64,000 bases of DNA from Prado023 sp963736425. GTDB taxonomy: Bacteria > Actinomycetota > Actinomycetes > S36-B12 > CAIYMF01. The position numbers and the translations under genes were made by a program. Each line of letters opens with the position of its first letter. The stretch's first letter is position 1. This document shows positions 1 through 8,740 of this stretch, piece after piece. Where the stretch lies: assembly GCA_963736425.1 (NCBI GenBank), contig CAVTOX010000010.1, forward strand, positions 1 through 64,000, written 5' to 3'. The notes beneath the pieces are model-generated. The model made no database searches. It had not been told where the DNA came from and saw only the letters and a list, made by a program, of their open reading frames with translations.

Positions 1-435
1 CAACGATCAGGTGCGAGCGTGGGGGTGCACGTCCGTGCCGGTGACTGTGCGGCGGCAGCGCGGGGCTCTGGCTTGGGTCCGTGCCGGGCTCTGCTGGGGT
101 GATCCGAGGTGTCGGAGTCGGTGACGGCTCACCGGGCGCGTGTGGCCGCGTCGTGGCGAGCCCTCCCGTTTCGCTGGGATAGATGGGAAGCGGCACGATC
201 GTGCCGGACCAACTTGGTGCCGGGCTGCTGGGTTGCGGGCTCGCCGTGGGTGACGTCGGGGCACGTTCCCCACCGCCACTGGGACATCCGGTGAGAATAG
301 GCACCCCCACCACCACCAGGAGGGCCGCGGCAGATACCCGGGCTCCCAGGAAGTGGCAGCCAGTGGGGCGCCCGTTGTGGGATCCGTCCATCACGAGGTG
401 CTCACCTCCAACGGCCCTGCTCGCGTGGGCGGGGC
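1..435. other. Left edge, no supported gene
   Basis: Several short open frames run through this stretch on both strands. Their translations are arginine/proline/alanine-rich, which is what random 70% GC sequence gives, and none shows a recognisable domain or a start with a good ribosome binding site. I see no RNA gene or repeat here. Confidence 0.5.
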
Positions 436-2040
436 TCAGTGCCGGGGCAGCGGCAGTCGTTCGGGCAGCCGGTTGCGTAGCATGCGGGGCAGGCCGAAGC
501 GCAGTTGCTGCCAGGTGGTCCCGTCGGCGATGTCGAGTAGCGCCCGGGTCTGGGGCCCGTACGGCGGGGTCACCGCGTTTGTGACGCTGCCCGAGCCGAG
601 GGCGAAGTAGCCGCGCGGGTTGGACAGCTCACGGAACCCGTCCTGGCCGTGGTGGCGGCCCATCCCGCTGGCCCCCACGCCGCCGAACCCGAGGGAGGGC
701 AGCACGGCGTGCCCGGCGACGCTGTTGACTGCCACCCCACCCGAGCGGGTCCGGCGGGCGAGTTCGGCGACGAACGACCGGTCGTCGGTGAACACGTACA
801 GCGCCAGTGGGTGCCCGCCGCGTCCGACCTGCGCGACGACGTCGTCCAGGCTGTCGTAGGGCAGGATCGGCAGGATCGGGCCGAAGATCTCCTCGCCCAT
901 CAGGGCGCAGTCCACCGGCGGGTCGACCACGACGAACAGGGGCATCCGCCGCGACCCGGGCTCGGGGTCGGGCCCGACCTGGATCACCGCCGCACCACGC
1001 TCCCGGGCGTCGGCCACCAAGGAGGACAGCCGGCCCACGTGCCGGTCGGTGATGATGCCGCATGAGGAGCCTGCGCCCCCGTCAGCGGCGAAGTGCTCCC
1101 GCCAGAAGTCGACCACCAGCCCAGCGAACGAATCCAGTGCGGCGCGGGGCACCAGACAGTAGTCATCGCTGATGCACATCTGCCCATGCTTGATGACCTT
1201 GATCCCGGCCACGCTGGCGATCGTTTGCCGGTCGGTGACCTTGTCCGCGCCCACGACCACGGGGCACTTGCCGCCCAGCTCCAGAGTGACCGGCACCAGG
1301 TTGGCCGCGGCCGCGCGCATGACCTCCCGGCCCACAGCGGCGCTGCCGGTGAATACCAGGTGGTCCCACGGCAGCGACGCGAAGTACCGCGACAGCTCCA
1401 GTTCCCCGGTGACGACCGCCACCTCGTCCTCGGCGAACGAGCCAGCGACCATGTCGGCCAGCACCTGCCCGCACGCCGGGGCCAGCTCCGACGGCTTGAC
1501 CACGACCCGGTTGCCCGCCGCGAGGGCGTCGATGGTCGGCCCCAGCCCGATATCGAACGGGAAGTTCCAGGACACCATGTTGCCGACCACGCCCTTGGGC
1601 TCGTAGCGCACATAGGCCCGCGAGCGGCCCAGAGTGACTCGATCCACAGGTCGGGGGGACGGCTTCATCCACCCGTGGACGTGCGCGATGGCGAACGCCG
1701 CCCGATTCAACGGCCCCATCAACTCGGTGACCTCCGCCAGCTCGCGGGAATGCCCGCCGAAGTCGGCGTCCAACGCATCGAGCACGGCATCGCGGTGACG
1801 AGCGATCATCGGGCGGACCCGCGACAGCCACTCGACGCGCTGCTGTGCGCTCGGGTACGGGTCACGCTCCACGGCCGCCCGCTGCGCGGCGAACACTCGA
1901 TCCAGCCGCTCCCGGGCGTCAGACGAATCCTCCGCGGGGCCCAGGCGTCGATCCCCACTACCTCCAATCCCGGGGATCAAGTCCAGCCCAGCACCCGCAC
2001 CTCGCGGGGATCCCTCATGGCGAACACCTCGGCCGGTCAT
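436..2040 (-). CDS. Aldehyde dehydrogenase, coniferyl-aldehyde type
   Basis: NAD(P)-dependent oxidation of an aldehyde to the acid. The 534-residue protein has the ALDH fold in the usual order: cofactor-site segment VVGNMVSWNFPF near residue 151, catalytic Glu254 in LELGGK, catalytic Cys289 in GQMCISDDY, and the EEIFGP motif further on. The long N-terminal helix and the LVPVTLELGGK context resemble the CalB (coniferyl aldehyde dehydrogenase) branch, so an aromatic or medium-chain aldehyde is a reasonable but unproven substrate. The frame is open upstream to 2427, but that extension is low-complexity. The ATG at 2040 follows GGAAGGGGAG at good spacing and was chosen as start. No partner gene in the same operon. 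Confidence 0.85.
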   Translation of the reverse strand: MTGRGVRHEGSPRGAGAGLDLIPGIGGSGDRRLGPAEDSSDARERLDRVFAAQRAAVERDPYPSAQQRVEWLSRVRPMIARHRDAVLDALDADFGGHSRELAEVTELMGPLNRAAFAIAHVHGWMKPSPRPVDRVTLGRSRAYVRYEPKGVVGNMVSWNFPFDIGLGPTIDALAAGNRVVVKPSELAPACGQVLADMVAGSFAEDEVAVVTGELELSRYFASLPWDHLVFTGSAAVGREVMRAAAANLVPVTLELGGKCPVVVGADKVTDRQTIASVAGIKVIKHGQMCISDDYCLVPRAALDSFAGLVVDFWREHFAADGGAGSSCGIITDRHVGRLSSLVADARERGAAVIQVGPDPEPGSRRMPLFVVVDPPVDCALMGEEIFGPILPILPYDSLDDVVAQVGRGGHPLALYVFTDDRSFVAELARRTRSGGVAVNSVAGHAVLPSLGFGGVGASGMGRHHGQDGFRELSNPRGYFALGSGSVTNAVTPPYGPQTRALLDIADGTTWQQLRFGLPRMLRNRLPERLPLPRH

Positions 2041-2395
2041 CGCACTGCTCCCCTTCCCGCTCCCGCCGGACCGGGCATGTGGTGCCACGGCGGCGGTGGG
2101 CCTCACAGTTGAGCATGCACCCGGCGTAGCCGGCCCCACTAGTGTCGTAAGCCCCGGATGTACTGCCCCCCGGGCCCCTCGCTGCCCACCAGGCCCGGTT
2201 CCACGAGTTGGGCGGACAAGCCGTGCCGACGCGCGACTTTCCACGGGGAGTGGTCGGCCGCTGCAGAAGACCAGGTCCTGACCCGCGCGCCCAACCGGAT
2301 GCCGCTTCCCGTTAAGCCCGCAGACGCACTCAAGAAGGTGCGTCTCTCCGCCGCCTATCGTCCGTCCCGTCCGTAGGTGGGCCTCGGCCAGGGGC
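2041..2395. other. Gap between hicB and the aldehyde dehydrogenase, no gene seen
   Basis: This 355-base gap holds only an unsupported upstream extension of the dehydrogenase frame and a 64-residue open frame without recognisable features. It should contain the dehydrogenase promoter, but I cannot pick out a convincing -35/-10 pair. The base composition and accessory neighbours suggest leftover sequence. Confidence 0.4.
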
Positions 2396-2740
2396 TCAGG
2401 ATGCGTCGTTGAGTCGCCGGACGACATATTGGTTGAGGCTGAGGTGTTCTGCGGCAGCTTCCATGGCGAGCCGGCGGTGGAGCTGTTCGCCGACGCGGAG
2501 GTTGAACTTGCCCGAGTAGGACCGCGATGACAGCGGTTCCGGCACCGGCTCGCCAGTGCCGGTCAAGTCCCGGACGACCTCGGCGACGAGGTCGCGAAGC
2601 CCGCCCAGGGCGTCCTCCTGGGTGTCGGCCAGCCAGGACAGCGAGGGCAACTCCACGCAGGTGGCGACGTACTCCTCGTCCTCGACCGACCAGGTGACCC
2701 GGTACGTGTAGCGGGTCACGTCAATCATCGTCTCGCTCAT
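2396..2740 (-). CDS. hicB: HicB-family antitoxin
   Basis: Antitoxin of a type II toxin-antitoxin pair. The 114-residue protein has the two HicB parts: an N-terminal partly degraded RNase H-like domain (residues about 8-65, with EYVATCVELPSL and the Gly-Leu-rich helix) and a C-terminal ribbon-helix-helix DNA-binding segment from about residue 75 (SGKFNLRVGEQLHRRLA, then LSLNQYVVRRL). It follows the toxin gene with a 4-base ATGA overlap, so the two are translationally coupled. By family knowledge it neutralises HicA and, through the RHH domain, represses the operon. Confidence 0.85.
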   Translation of the reverse strand: MSETMIDVTRYTYRVTWSVEDEEYVATCVELPSLSWLADTQEDALGGLRDLVAEVVRDLTGTGEPVPEPLSSRSYSGKFNLRVGEQLHRRLAMEAAAEHLSLNQYVVRRLNDAS

Positions 2741-2988
2741 GAGCCAGCCTCCTTCTCGATCGCGACCAGGACCTGGCGCACCTGGTGGGCCTTCGCCATG
2801 CCGTGGTCGTTCTGGATGTTGACCCGCGGGTCGCCGGGCCGGGGCGTCTTGAACACCAGATGCGATCCACCGCTGGTTCGCGGCGGGCCGAAGTGGTGCT
2901 CGCGGACCTTGGCCAGATCGTCGTAGCGGATGTTGCGCGGGTTCGCGCGCATTGCCGCGACGATCTTGGCTACCGAAGGCACGGACAT
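2737..2988 (-). CDS. hicA: HicA-family mRNA interferase toxin
   Basis: Small toxin expected to cleave mRNA on ribosomes; 83 residues, the normal HicA length. It carries the dsRBD-like HicA core: an N-terminal helix (VAKIVAAMRANPRNIRY), then GGSHLVFKTP with the conserved catalytic His, and a C-terminal helix after NDHGMAKAHQVRQVL. The open frame continues far upstream, but that part belongs to a decayed neighbouring gene. The ATG at 2988 gives the family-standard length and was chosen. It lies upstream of hicB with an ATGA overlap. GGTAC repeats just upstream of the start may be the operator. Confidence 0.85.
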   Translation of the reverse strand: MSVPSVAKIVAAMRANPRNIRYDDLAKVREHHFGPPRTSGGSHLVFKTPRPGDPRVNIQNDHGMAKAHQVRQVLVAIEKEAGS

Positions 2989-3008
2989 TATGGTACCACT
3001 GGCGGTAC
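2989..3008 (-). promoter_or_regulatory. Candidate hicAB operator (repeated GGTAC)
   Basis: Directly in front of the hicA start, 5-bp arms GTACC and GGTAC face each other across six bases. On the plus strand the same bases read as two GGTAC direct repeats 12 bases apart. HicB-type RHH repressors bind short repeats in their own promoters, so this is a plausible autoregulatory site. The motif is short and the call rests on position only. Confidence 0.3.
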
Positions 3009-3137
3009 TAGAAAGTGGAGTCTGGAAGCGACGTCGCTTCGGCATGAGCGTCACCTGGATGTGCCCCACAACGCCGCGAATGACTGTCAAGCCAGGGGGG
3101 AGCGGCCAGGTCCGCGCACAACTTCGCCTGCCACGCT

Positions 3138-3159
3138 GGGGTTCCGCAGGGGTTCCGCA
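3138..3159. repeat. 11-bp perfect tandem duplication
   Basis: The unit GGGGTTCCGCA occurs twice head to tail and is followed by GGG. It lies in non-coding sequence between hicA and the decayed DUF6036-like gene, and looks like a small slippage duplication. No function is suggested. Confidence 0.7.
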
Positions 3160-3246
3160 GGGCACATGTGACCAATCCGTGACCAGAACCCAGGAACCAC
3201 AGCCCAGAAGACCGGAAAACCTCCCACCTGACCTGCGACGATAGAG

Positions 3247-3640
3247 AGCCGACGCCCGGACTCGATGAGCCTGCCAGAGCTGCTCGGCAGGCTGCTGTCG
3301 GGAGCCGAATCCGGCGAGTGGCCACAAGGCGCGCAGGTCGCCCAGGTCGCGGTCCCGGGCGGCATACAGCTTCATCTGGAACACCTGGTCAGCGGTGCAC
3401 CGAGGACCCGCATACGCGGGTGATCGAGCAGGACCGTGCAGTCCTCGACGTCCAGCGTGACCGGACTGAACGCGGCGGCGCGCGCGTTGAGCCACCCGAC
3501 AGCCAGACCATGCGCAGCGCCGACCCCTTGGCAGCCTGGACCAGTTCCGCACCCAAGGGACGCAACGAGTCGACATCGCGGGTCGACTCGCGCAGCCCGT
3601 GCCACGCCAGCATCAACGTCCGCCAGCCCCCGGACGCAGG
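3247..3640 (-). pseudogene. Frame-shifted DUF6036-like nucleotidyltransferase remnant
   Basis: Three reading frames in succession, read leftward, give parts of one protein. First comes GGWRTLMLAWHGLRESTRDVD, cut at the first break (about 3600-3640), matching the G-G...T-R-D-V-D nucleotidyltransferase motif. Next, GWLNARAAAFSPVTLD and TVLLDHPRMRVLGAP (about 3380-3530). Last, DQVFQMKLYAARDRDLGDL and LWPLAGF (about 3290-3390). The order and spacing fit the DUF6036 family, whose members often lie in toxin-antitoxin loci. At least two single-base shifts break the frame and the N-terminus is unclear, so no full protein is made. It sits between hicAB and mazEF. Confidence 0.7.
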
Positions 3641-3895
3641 GCGCCTGCCCGCGAGAGCGCCCGACCCGACTCGTCGCCTCCCGGAATTGCCGCTACACCG
3701 CTACACGACAACCGCCCCGGACCGGAATCGTGCTCAGTGCAGCCGGATCCCGGGACGTGATGCGTAGCGGCAGAGACTCGCTGTAGCGGGCAACCGCCGC
3801 CCCTGAACGCCGTCAACGAGACCGCCCGGCCCCAGAAGGCGCCCGATAGGCGGCCGGTATGCAGCACCTGTTCGGCTGCTCGTAGAGCGGCGTTT

Positions 3896-4222
3896 CTAGG
3901 CCCCGAATCCGAGGAATACGAGCAGTCGCCGCTCGAACTCGACCAAGGTCGTTGCTTCGAGCCTTCCGAGCACAGTGCGGGCGTTGCTTCTGCGCACGGT
4001 GGTGGTCTTGTCGACCATCAGGTAGCTGTCGTGGCCGAGGCCGTTTGCCTTGCTGGCGAGCACCGGGACCCGCAACAGAGGTGCGTCGACCTCGGTGGTG
4101 GTGAAGGGGCAGACGGTCACCGAGTCGGTCGCATCGAACCGGTCGTCTTGAACGACGAGTGCCGGCCGCGGCTTGCTGGCATAGACGCCACCTGCGACGG
4201 TAACGATGTCCCCGCGTCTCAT
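3896..4222 (-). CDS. mazF: PemK/MazF-family endoribonuclease toxin
   Basis: Type II toxin expected to cut mRNA at short sequences. The 108-residue protein starts MRRGDIVTVAGG, the typical R-G-D/E-I-V-x-V opening of the PemK/MazF SH3-like barrel. It continues with KPRPALVVQDD (the conserved RPalVvQ strand), VTVCPFTTT and a C-terminal LGRLEATTLVEFERRLLVFLG helix. The start overlaps the stop of the upstream antitoxin by ATGA, so it is translated with it. It closes the accessory segment that begins at hicB. Confidence 0.88.
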   Translation of the reverse strand: MRRGDIVTVAGGVYASKPRPALVVQDDRFDATDSVTVCPFTTTEVDAPLLRVPVLASKANGLGHDSYLMVDKTTTVRRSNARTVLGRLEATTLVEFERRLLVFLGFGA

Positions 4223-4422
4223 TCGTCCCAGTCCACCGAGACGGCCTCAACGAAGTCCATGTCGTCACTGTCGCGATCGACGGCCGCAACGAGTGCGGAC
4301 TGGCGCTGTGCCTCGGCGGCGAACTCCGGTGAGCGTACGTCGGGTACCCAAATCTGGACCGGTCGCAGGCCTTGGGCTCGCATCCTGGTCCGGTATGCGC
4401 TAACGCGCTCACGTACGGCCAT
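4219..4422 (-). CDS. mazE: MazE-family antitoxin (DUF3018 type)
   Basis: Antitoxin partner of the MazF-type toxin; 67 residues. The basic N-terminal half (VRERVSAYRTRMRAQGLRPVQIW) should bind DNA, and the acidic C-terminal tail (DSDDMDFVEAVSVDWDE) should wrap around the toxin. The opening VRER..AYR.RMR.QGLRP is characteristic of the DUF3018/MazE group of actinomycetes. A 12-bp perfect palindrome lies 8 bases upstream of its ATG, a likely autoregulatory operator. Confidence 0.85.
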   Translation of the reverse strand: MAVRERVSAYRTRMRAQGLRPVQIWVPDVRSPEFAAEAQRQSALVAAVDRDSDDMDFVEAVSVDWDE

Positions 4423-4430
4423 GCCGCAAT

Positions 4431-4442
4431 GTTACATGTAAC
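4431..4442. promoter_or_regulatory. 12-bp palindrome upstream of mazEF
   Basis: GTTACATGTAAC is a perfect dyad, AT-rich in a GC-rich setting, located 8 bases in front of the mazE start. MazE/MazEF complexes usually bind such palindromes over their own promoter, so this is the probable operator. Confidence 0.6.
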
Positions 4443-4638
4443 GTAGAGATTCGTCCAGCATGCCTGGCATCACTGCCCAGCTGCCCCAACGCGGTCGACA
4501 GGCGGAGGAAGGTCGCACCCGGTGTCGGCGGTGGGCGATGGCTGGACGGTGCCGGTGCTCGAAGCCGCTGGCGCGCGGCCGGAGACCACGATGTCACGAT
4601 GAGCGCGGCTTGCGCGGGTCCCGATCGGGCTTGGGCTC

Positions 4639-5625
4639 CTATCGGCCGACCATGCCCAGCATGGCGTCGTTGTAGCGGTTGCCGGCCACGCCGACCTCCT
4701 CGGTGAGGTGGTCGAGCTCGGCGCGTTCGTCGGCGGACAGCGCGACAGCGGTGGCCTCGGCGTTCTCCTGGACGCGGGACAGCCGGCGGGTGCCCGGGAT
4801 GGGCACGATCCAGGGCTGCTGGGCCAGTAGCCACGCCAGGGCGACCTGCCCCGGGGTGGCGCCCCTGGCCTCGGCCAGTTGGCGGACCCGGTCCACGAGC
4901 GCCTGGTTGGCCGCTAGGTTGGCCGCCTCGAACCGGGGCACCCGGCGGCGGACGTCGTCGTCGGCGAACTGGGTGTCGGTGGTCACGGTGCCGGTGAGGA
5001 AGCCCTTGCCCAACGGGCTGAACGGGACGAATCCGATGCCCAGCTCGGCGCAGGTGGGTAGCACCTCCGGCTCGGGGTCACGAGTCCACAGTGAGTACTC
5101 GGACTGCACGGCGGTCACTGGGTGCACCGCATGGGCGCGGCGGATTGTCCCGGCACCGGCCTCCGACAACCCGAAGTGGCGCACCTTCCCCTCCGTGACG
5201 AGCTCGGCCACGGTGCCGGCGACGTCCTCGATGGGCACGTCCGGGTCGACCCGGTGCTGGTAGAACAGGTCGATCACCTCGAGGCGCAGCCGGCGAAGTG
5301 AGGCCTCAGCGACCCGGCGGATCTGCTCCGGGCGACTGTCCAGGCCGACCATCTTCCCGTCGACGATGTCCCAGCCGAACTTGGTGGCGATCACGACGTC
5401 ATCGCGCACCGGCTGCAGTGCTTCGCCGATGAGCTCCTCGTTGACATACGGGCCGTAGACCTCAGCGGTGTCGAAGAACGTGACGCCCAGGTCCACGGCG
5501 CCGCGCAGGACCGCGATCATGTCCTCGCGGCTGCCCGGGTTCTGGCCATAGCTCATGGACATGCCCATCGCGCCCAAGCCGATCGCCGAGACCTCCAGGC
5601 CCTGTCCGAGTGTGCGAGTGTGCAT
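4639..5625 (-). CDS. Aldo/keto reductase
   Basis: NADPH-dependent reductase of aldehydes or ketones, (beta/alpha)8 barrel, 328 residues. The catalytic tetrad is complete: Asp52 and Tyr57 in FFDTAEVYG, Lys82 in ATKFGW, His124 in FYQHRVD. The C-terminal cofactor motif IVPIPGTRRLSRVQENAEA is present. It resembles the AKR13/YajO-like group of single-domain actinobacterial reductases; the substrate cannot be told from sequence. AGGAGG precedes the ATG at 5625. The start abuts a truncated fic gene on the other strand, which suggests a deletion or insertion joined here. Confidence 0.9.
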   Translation of the reverse strand: MHTRTLGQGLEVSAIGLGAMGMSMSYGQNPGSREDMIAVLRGAVDLGVTFFDTAEVYGPYVNEELIGEALQPVRDDVVIATKFGWDIVDGKMVGLDSRPEQIRRVAEASLRRLRLEVIDLFYQHRVDPDVPIEDVAGTVAELVTEGKVRHFGLSEAGAGTIRRAHAVHPVTAVQSEYSLWTRDPEPEVLPTCAELGIGFVPFSPLGKGFLTGTVTTDTQFADDDVRRRVPRFEAANLAANQALVDRVRQLAEARGATPGQVALAWLLAQQPWIVPIPGTRRLSRVQENAEATAVALSADERAELDHLTEEVGVAGNRYNDAMLGMVGR

Positions 5626-5711
5626 CGTGCGTCCTCCTGAGTGGTGAGTCGATCCTGCCGGGTGTCAATCCTGCTGTCGCGGTGGGTGCGCTCAGTCGTG
5701 GATGGGTCGAT

Positions 5712-6269
5712 TGCCGATTGCCCATCAGCCTCGTGCTGGCCACGCTGCGGGACCGGTACGTGGACGGGCTGACCGCCTACCGGCATGAGTCGGCGACGGG
5801 GAGCGCCGAAGCCAGTGCGGCGGTCAACACCTGGCTGGGGACCTTCATGGACGCCGCCGTGATCGCCGTCGAGCAATCCCAGCAACTCGTCGACCGCATC
5901 CAGGGACTCCGTGTCGACTGGACGACCCGCCTCGCTGCCCACCGCACAGCGACCGGGCTGCGCGCCGCACCACGGGCCGATTCGGCGGCGGCCCGACTGC
6001 TCGAGCTACTGCCGGGGGCCCCGGTCCTCACCGCCACCACCCTGGCCCACATCCTTGGGGTGTCCTTCCCCGCCGCGAGCTTGGCCCTGGACGAGCTTCG
6101 ACAGGCGGGGATCCTGACGACGAAGTCCATCGAGCGGGGTGCGACGGCGTTCATCGCCCGGCAGGTGCTCGACCTGGTCGCCCTGACCGAACGGCAACTC
6201 GCGAGCACCCAGTTCGACACCCGCGCCACTGCCCCCAACCGACCAGCACCGGCCCGCCCGAACCGCTGA
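5712..6269 (+). pseudogene. C-terminal remnant of a Fic-family protein
   Basis: The open frame from about 5712 matches only the C-terminal part of Fic (AMP-transferase) proteins: LPISLVLATLRDRYVDGLTAYRH, a helical segment with WLGTFMDAA..A, and a winged-helix tail (LPGAPVLTATTLAHILGVSFPAASLALDELRQAGIL). The catalytic Fic domain with its HxFx(D/A)GNGR loop is absent, because the sequence upstream is the 5' end of the divergent aldo/keto reductase. A GTG at 5610 would give a 219-residue open frame, but it lies inside the reductase start and has no supporting signal. Probably a non-functional remnant. Confidence 0.65.
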
Positions 6270-6491
6270 GCGAGGGAGGATGCGAAGACCGGCACCGGCC
6301 GCTTCGGCCCGTGAGCGTCGATCGAGCGAGGCCCTCGGGGTCTGGTCACACAGTGATCACAAACGTCCCGGAATCCGGTGGAATCGGCTGGCCGGGATGG
6401 GCGTCCGCAAGCATTCGCCTCCGGCACAGGCAGCCGACGTTGGATCCCGGAACGGAATCGAGTCGTGCGGCATTCAGTTCGCTGGCCCAGG

Positions 6492-7277
6492 TCATTCTGG
6501 AAGTGCGAGCCGGCTGCGGATCTCACGGACGGTGCCGACCGGATCGACCCCGTGGTCGTGTGATTCCGGGACAACCACCAGTTCCGCGTGCGGCATCAGC
6601 TCGGCCAACCGGTCGGTCGCTGCGACAAGCATCGGGAACGTCGGCTCACCGCGCAGGATCGTCACAGGAACCTCCACACCGATCATCGCCTCCGTCGGAG
6701 TCGAGACGGCCCCCGTGAGCACGGCGTCGTACACGGTTGACTGGGCCAACGGGACGAGGGCGGCGAACATGGGGCTGGACCGGATCTGCTCGATCACGGG
6801 GTCCGGCAGCCCCACCGCTTCCCGTTGGAACAGGATCACGGCCTCGTCCGCATGCCCGTCGTCGATCAGCGACTGGAGGCGCTCGGGCAGGTCCCCAGGC
6901 GGCTCGCCCTCCCCGAAGCGGAACGGCGGCTCCGAGAGGAACAGGTGCGTCATGGGCACGCCCTCCGCGGCGGCGAGCAAGGCAAGTACGGCGCCAGAGG
7001 AGTGGCCGATCACTGCCGCCTCACCGCCGATCGCGTTGATGACCGCCTTGAGGTCCTCCGCCTCGCGGGCAGGCAGGTAGGGGGCGGTGTCGCCGCTGTT
7101 CCCGCGGGCGCGGCGGTCCACCGTCACGCCGCGCATGCCCGCGGCTGCCAGCGCCGCAGCAAGCGGAACACCCGCCTCCGCGGTCGAGAACGCACCCCCG
7201 ACGATGACGACCGGAACCCCGTCACCCACCTCATGGAAGGCAATCAGAGTGCCGTCGCCCGACGTCGCGTGCTGCAT
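6492..7277 (-). CDS. Alpha/beta hydrolase
   Basis: Cytoplasmic alpha/beta-fold hydrolase of unknown substrate, 261 residues. The nucleophile elbow GHSSG puts the catalytic Ser at residue 93, and the catalytic His lies in PESHDHGVD near residues 240-242. The oxyanion region is VIVGGAFSTAE, unusual in lacking the common HG dipeptide. The short form without a lid resembles small actinobacterial hydrolases of the esterase/haloperoxidase type. Flanked by non-coding DNA on both sides, so a single-gene unit. The ATG at 7277 has only a weak ribosome site. Confidence 0.85.
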   Translation of the reverse strand: MQHATSGDGTLIAFHEVGDGVPVVIVGGAFSTAEAGVPLAAALAAAGMRGVTVDRRARGNSGDTAPYLPAREAEDLKAVINAIGGEAAVIGHSSGAVLALLAAAEGVPMTHLFLSEPPFRFGEGEPPGDLPERLQSLIDDGHADEAVILFQREAVGLPDPVIEQIRSSPMFAALVPLAQSTVYDAVLTGAVSTPTEAMIGVEVPVTILRGEPTFPMLVAATDRLAELMPHAELVVVPESHDHGVDPVGTVREIRSRLALPE

Positions 7278-7427
7278 ACCCGGATCCCACCACGCCAGGC
7301 CCGCGCCGACAAGCAGGCTCTCGGACGCTCCCCGGGATGAACCGCCGCGGTCAGCCCTCTTGAGCTCCTGCGCGAGCCCGTCTCGCGGCAGGGGAAGGCC
7401 GCACCCCGTTCCCCTGCTCGCACGGAG

Positions 7428-8039
7428 TCACAGGCGCCACGGGTGTGGGACGAGCGCCTCGGCCGCCGCCAGCAGCCCTTGGGCATCCTGCCGGGGGAGT
7501 GGGCTGCGCAATGTGGCCAGGTCGTCGGGGTCCAGGGTCAGGGCGGAGGCCGGGACCACAGCCGTTTCCGCGATGGTCCCGGGGATACCCGGGTCGTGGG
7601 CCTCGACGGTGGACGGCGCTCCAGTCCACGCCTGCCGGGCCGTCGGGTCGCGGTCGAGGAGGAACGCCGCAACGTAGGCCAGCGCTGCGGCATGCTTGCA
7701 CCAGCCGTGGTCGCATCCGTAGGGGCAGGTGCAGTCCGCGGCCACGCGCTCGGAGCCGGAGATCGTGGTGCGGTCGAGGCGCACCTCGTAGGGTCGGGAC
7801 CCGGTGCCCTGGATCTGACCTGAGAAGCCCTTGGGTTCCACGTGGACGGCAACGACCTGTCCGGCGCGGGCATAGGTGCGCCCACGGGCGAGGATCTGCG
7901 GTGCGCTCTCCATCTCGGCGGCGGCGACGAGGTCCACTGCTGATGGATCGTTCACCTTGCCCGGCTTGGCGACGACGACCCCGCCCTCGACCGATCGCCT
8001 CGGGGGTGTGTCGTAGTAGTCCCAACGTCCCCGGCTCAT
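7428..8039 (-). CDS. SWIM zinc-finger protein next to SNF2 helicase
   Basis: 203-residue protein with one SWIM zinc finger: CTC (about residue 102) and WCKH (about residue 113), the C-x-C-xn-C-x-H ligand pattern. N-terminal YDTPPR and the repeated ILARGRTYARAGQV segment are typical of the SWIM proteins paired with bacterial SNF2 helicases. It probably binds DNA or the helicase. Its ATG overlaps the helicase stop by ATGA, so the two are coupled in one operon. It ends at the operon's 3' end. Confidence 0.88.
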   Translation of the reverse strand: MSRGRWDYYDTPPRRSVEGGVVVAKPGKVNDPSAVDLVAAAEMESAPQILARGRTYARAGQVVAVHVEPKGFSGQIQGTGSRPYEVRLDRTTISGSERVAADCTCPYGCDHGWCKHAAALAYVAAFLLDRDPTARQAWTGAPSTVEAHDPGIPGTIAETAVVPASALTLDPDDLATLRSPLPRQDAQGLLAAAEALVPHPWRL

Positions 8040-8740
8040 TCGAGGACCCGCTCGCGCACGAGGCCGACCAGCGCGGACAGGTCGGCATCCGACATCTCAG
8101 TGATGGCCGCCTCCGTGGAGCGGACCACGGAGGCGGCCAGCGAACGCTTCGCCGTCAGCGCCTCGTCGATGCGGTCCTCCAGCGTGCCGGGGCAGACCAG
8201 CACGTGCACCGAGACCTTCTGGTGCTGGCCGATGCGCCATACCCGGTCACTTGCCTGATCCTCGACCGCAGGGTTCCACCAGCGGTCCAGGTGGATGACG
8301 TGGTTGGCCCGCACGAGCGTCAACCCCGTGCCGCCAGCTTTGAGGGAGGCGATCAGGATCGGCGGGCCGGCCGGGTCGCTGAAGGCGGCAACTGTCGCCG
8401 CGCGCGCCGACCGGCTGTGGGAGCCGGTCAGTGTCGCCACCTCCACCCCGAGCTCGTCGCGGAGGTGGGCCGCGAGGTCCGGGACGAACGACGCGAACTG
8501 CGTGAACACGACAACCGCCTGGCCCTCGTCGACGATCTGGGCGCAGAGGTCGACCAGGCGGGTCACCTTGCCCGACCGATCACCCAGCGAGCGCCGTGAT
8601 TCGGTGAGCAGCGCCGGGTGGACGCAGATCTGCTTGAGCCGCGAGATCCCGCCGAGCACGGCGGCTCGGCGGCCCATCAGCTCCGGATCACTGCCTGCCT
8701 TCGCCCGGTCCCCTTCGGCTGTCGCGGGGCTGCGGAACCT
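8036..8740 (-). CDS. SNF2 helicase, second RecA lobe (same gene, frame shifted)
   Basis: This frame carries the C-terminal RecA-like lobe of the SNF2 ATPase. It shows GRRAAVLGGISRLKQIC, VVVFTQFASFV, the LTGSHS segment, LKAGGTGLTL (motif V) and the arginine-finger motif VI ending DRVWRIGQ. It lies one frame away from the first lobe. The frame is open upstream of the ATG at 8677 and reads naturally there (AEGDRAKAGSDPELMGRR), so the break is a one-base loss between about 8680 and 8740. It is probably not a planned restart at the TGATG junction. Followed by the SWIM gene with an ATGA overlap. Confidence 0.8.
   Translation of the reverse strand, partial: RFRSPATAEGDRAKAGSDPELMGRRAAVLGGISRLKQICVHPALLTESRRSLGDRSGKVTRLVDLCAQIVDEGQAVVVFTQFASFVPDLAAHLRDELGVEVATLTGSHSRSARAATVAAFSDPAGPPILIASLKAGGTGLTLVRANHVIHLDRWWNPAVEDQASDRVWRIGQHQKVSVHVLVCPGTLEDRIDEALTAKRSLAASVVRSTEAAITEMSDADLSALVGLVRERVLE

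Noticed and set aside
2041..2427. Upstream extension of the aldehyde dehydrogenase frame (129 more residues)
   Set aside because: The extra part is low-complexity, lies ahead of a good ribosome site at 2040, overlaps the hicB 3' end and has no counterpart in the family.
8675..8679. TGATG junction in the SNF2 gene read as deliberate stop-restart coupling of two proteins
   Set aside because: The second frame is protein-like for about 50 bases before the ATG, so a lost base upstream explains the split better.
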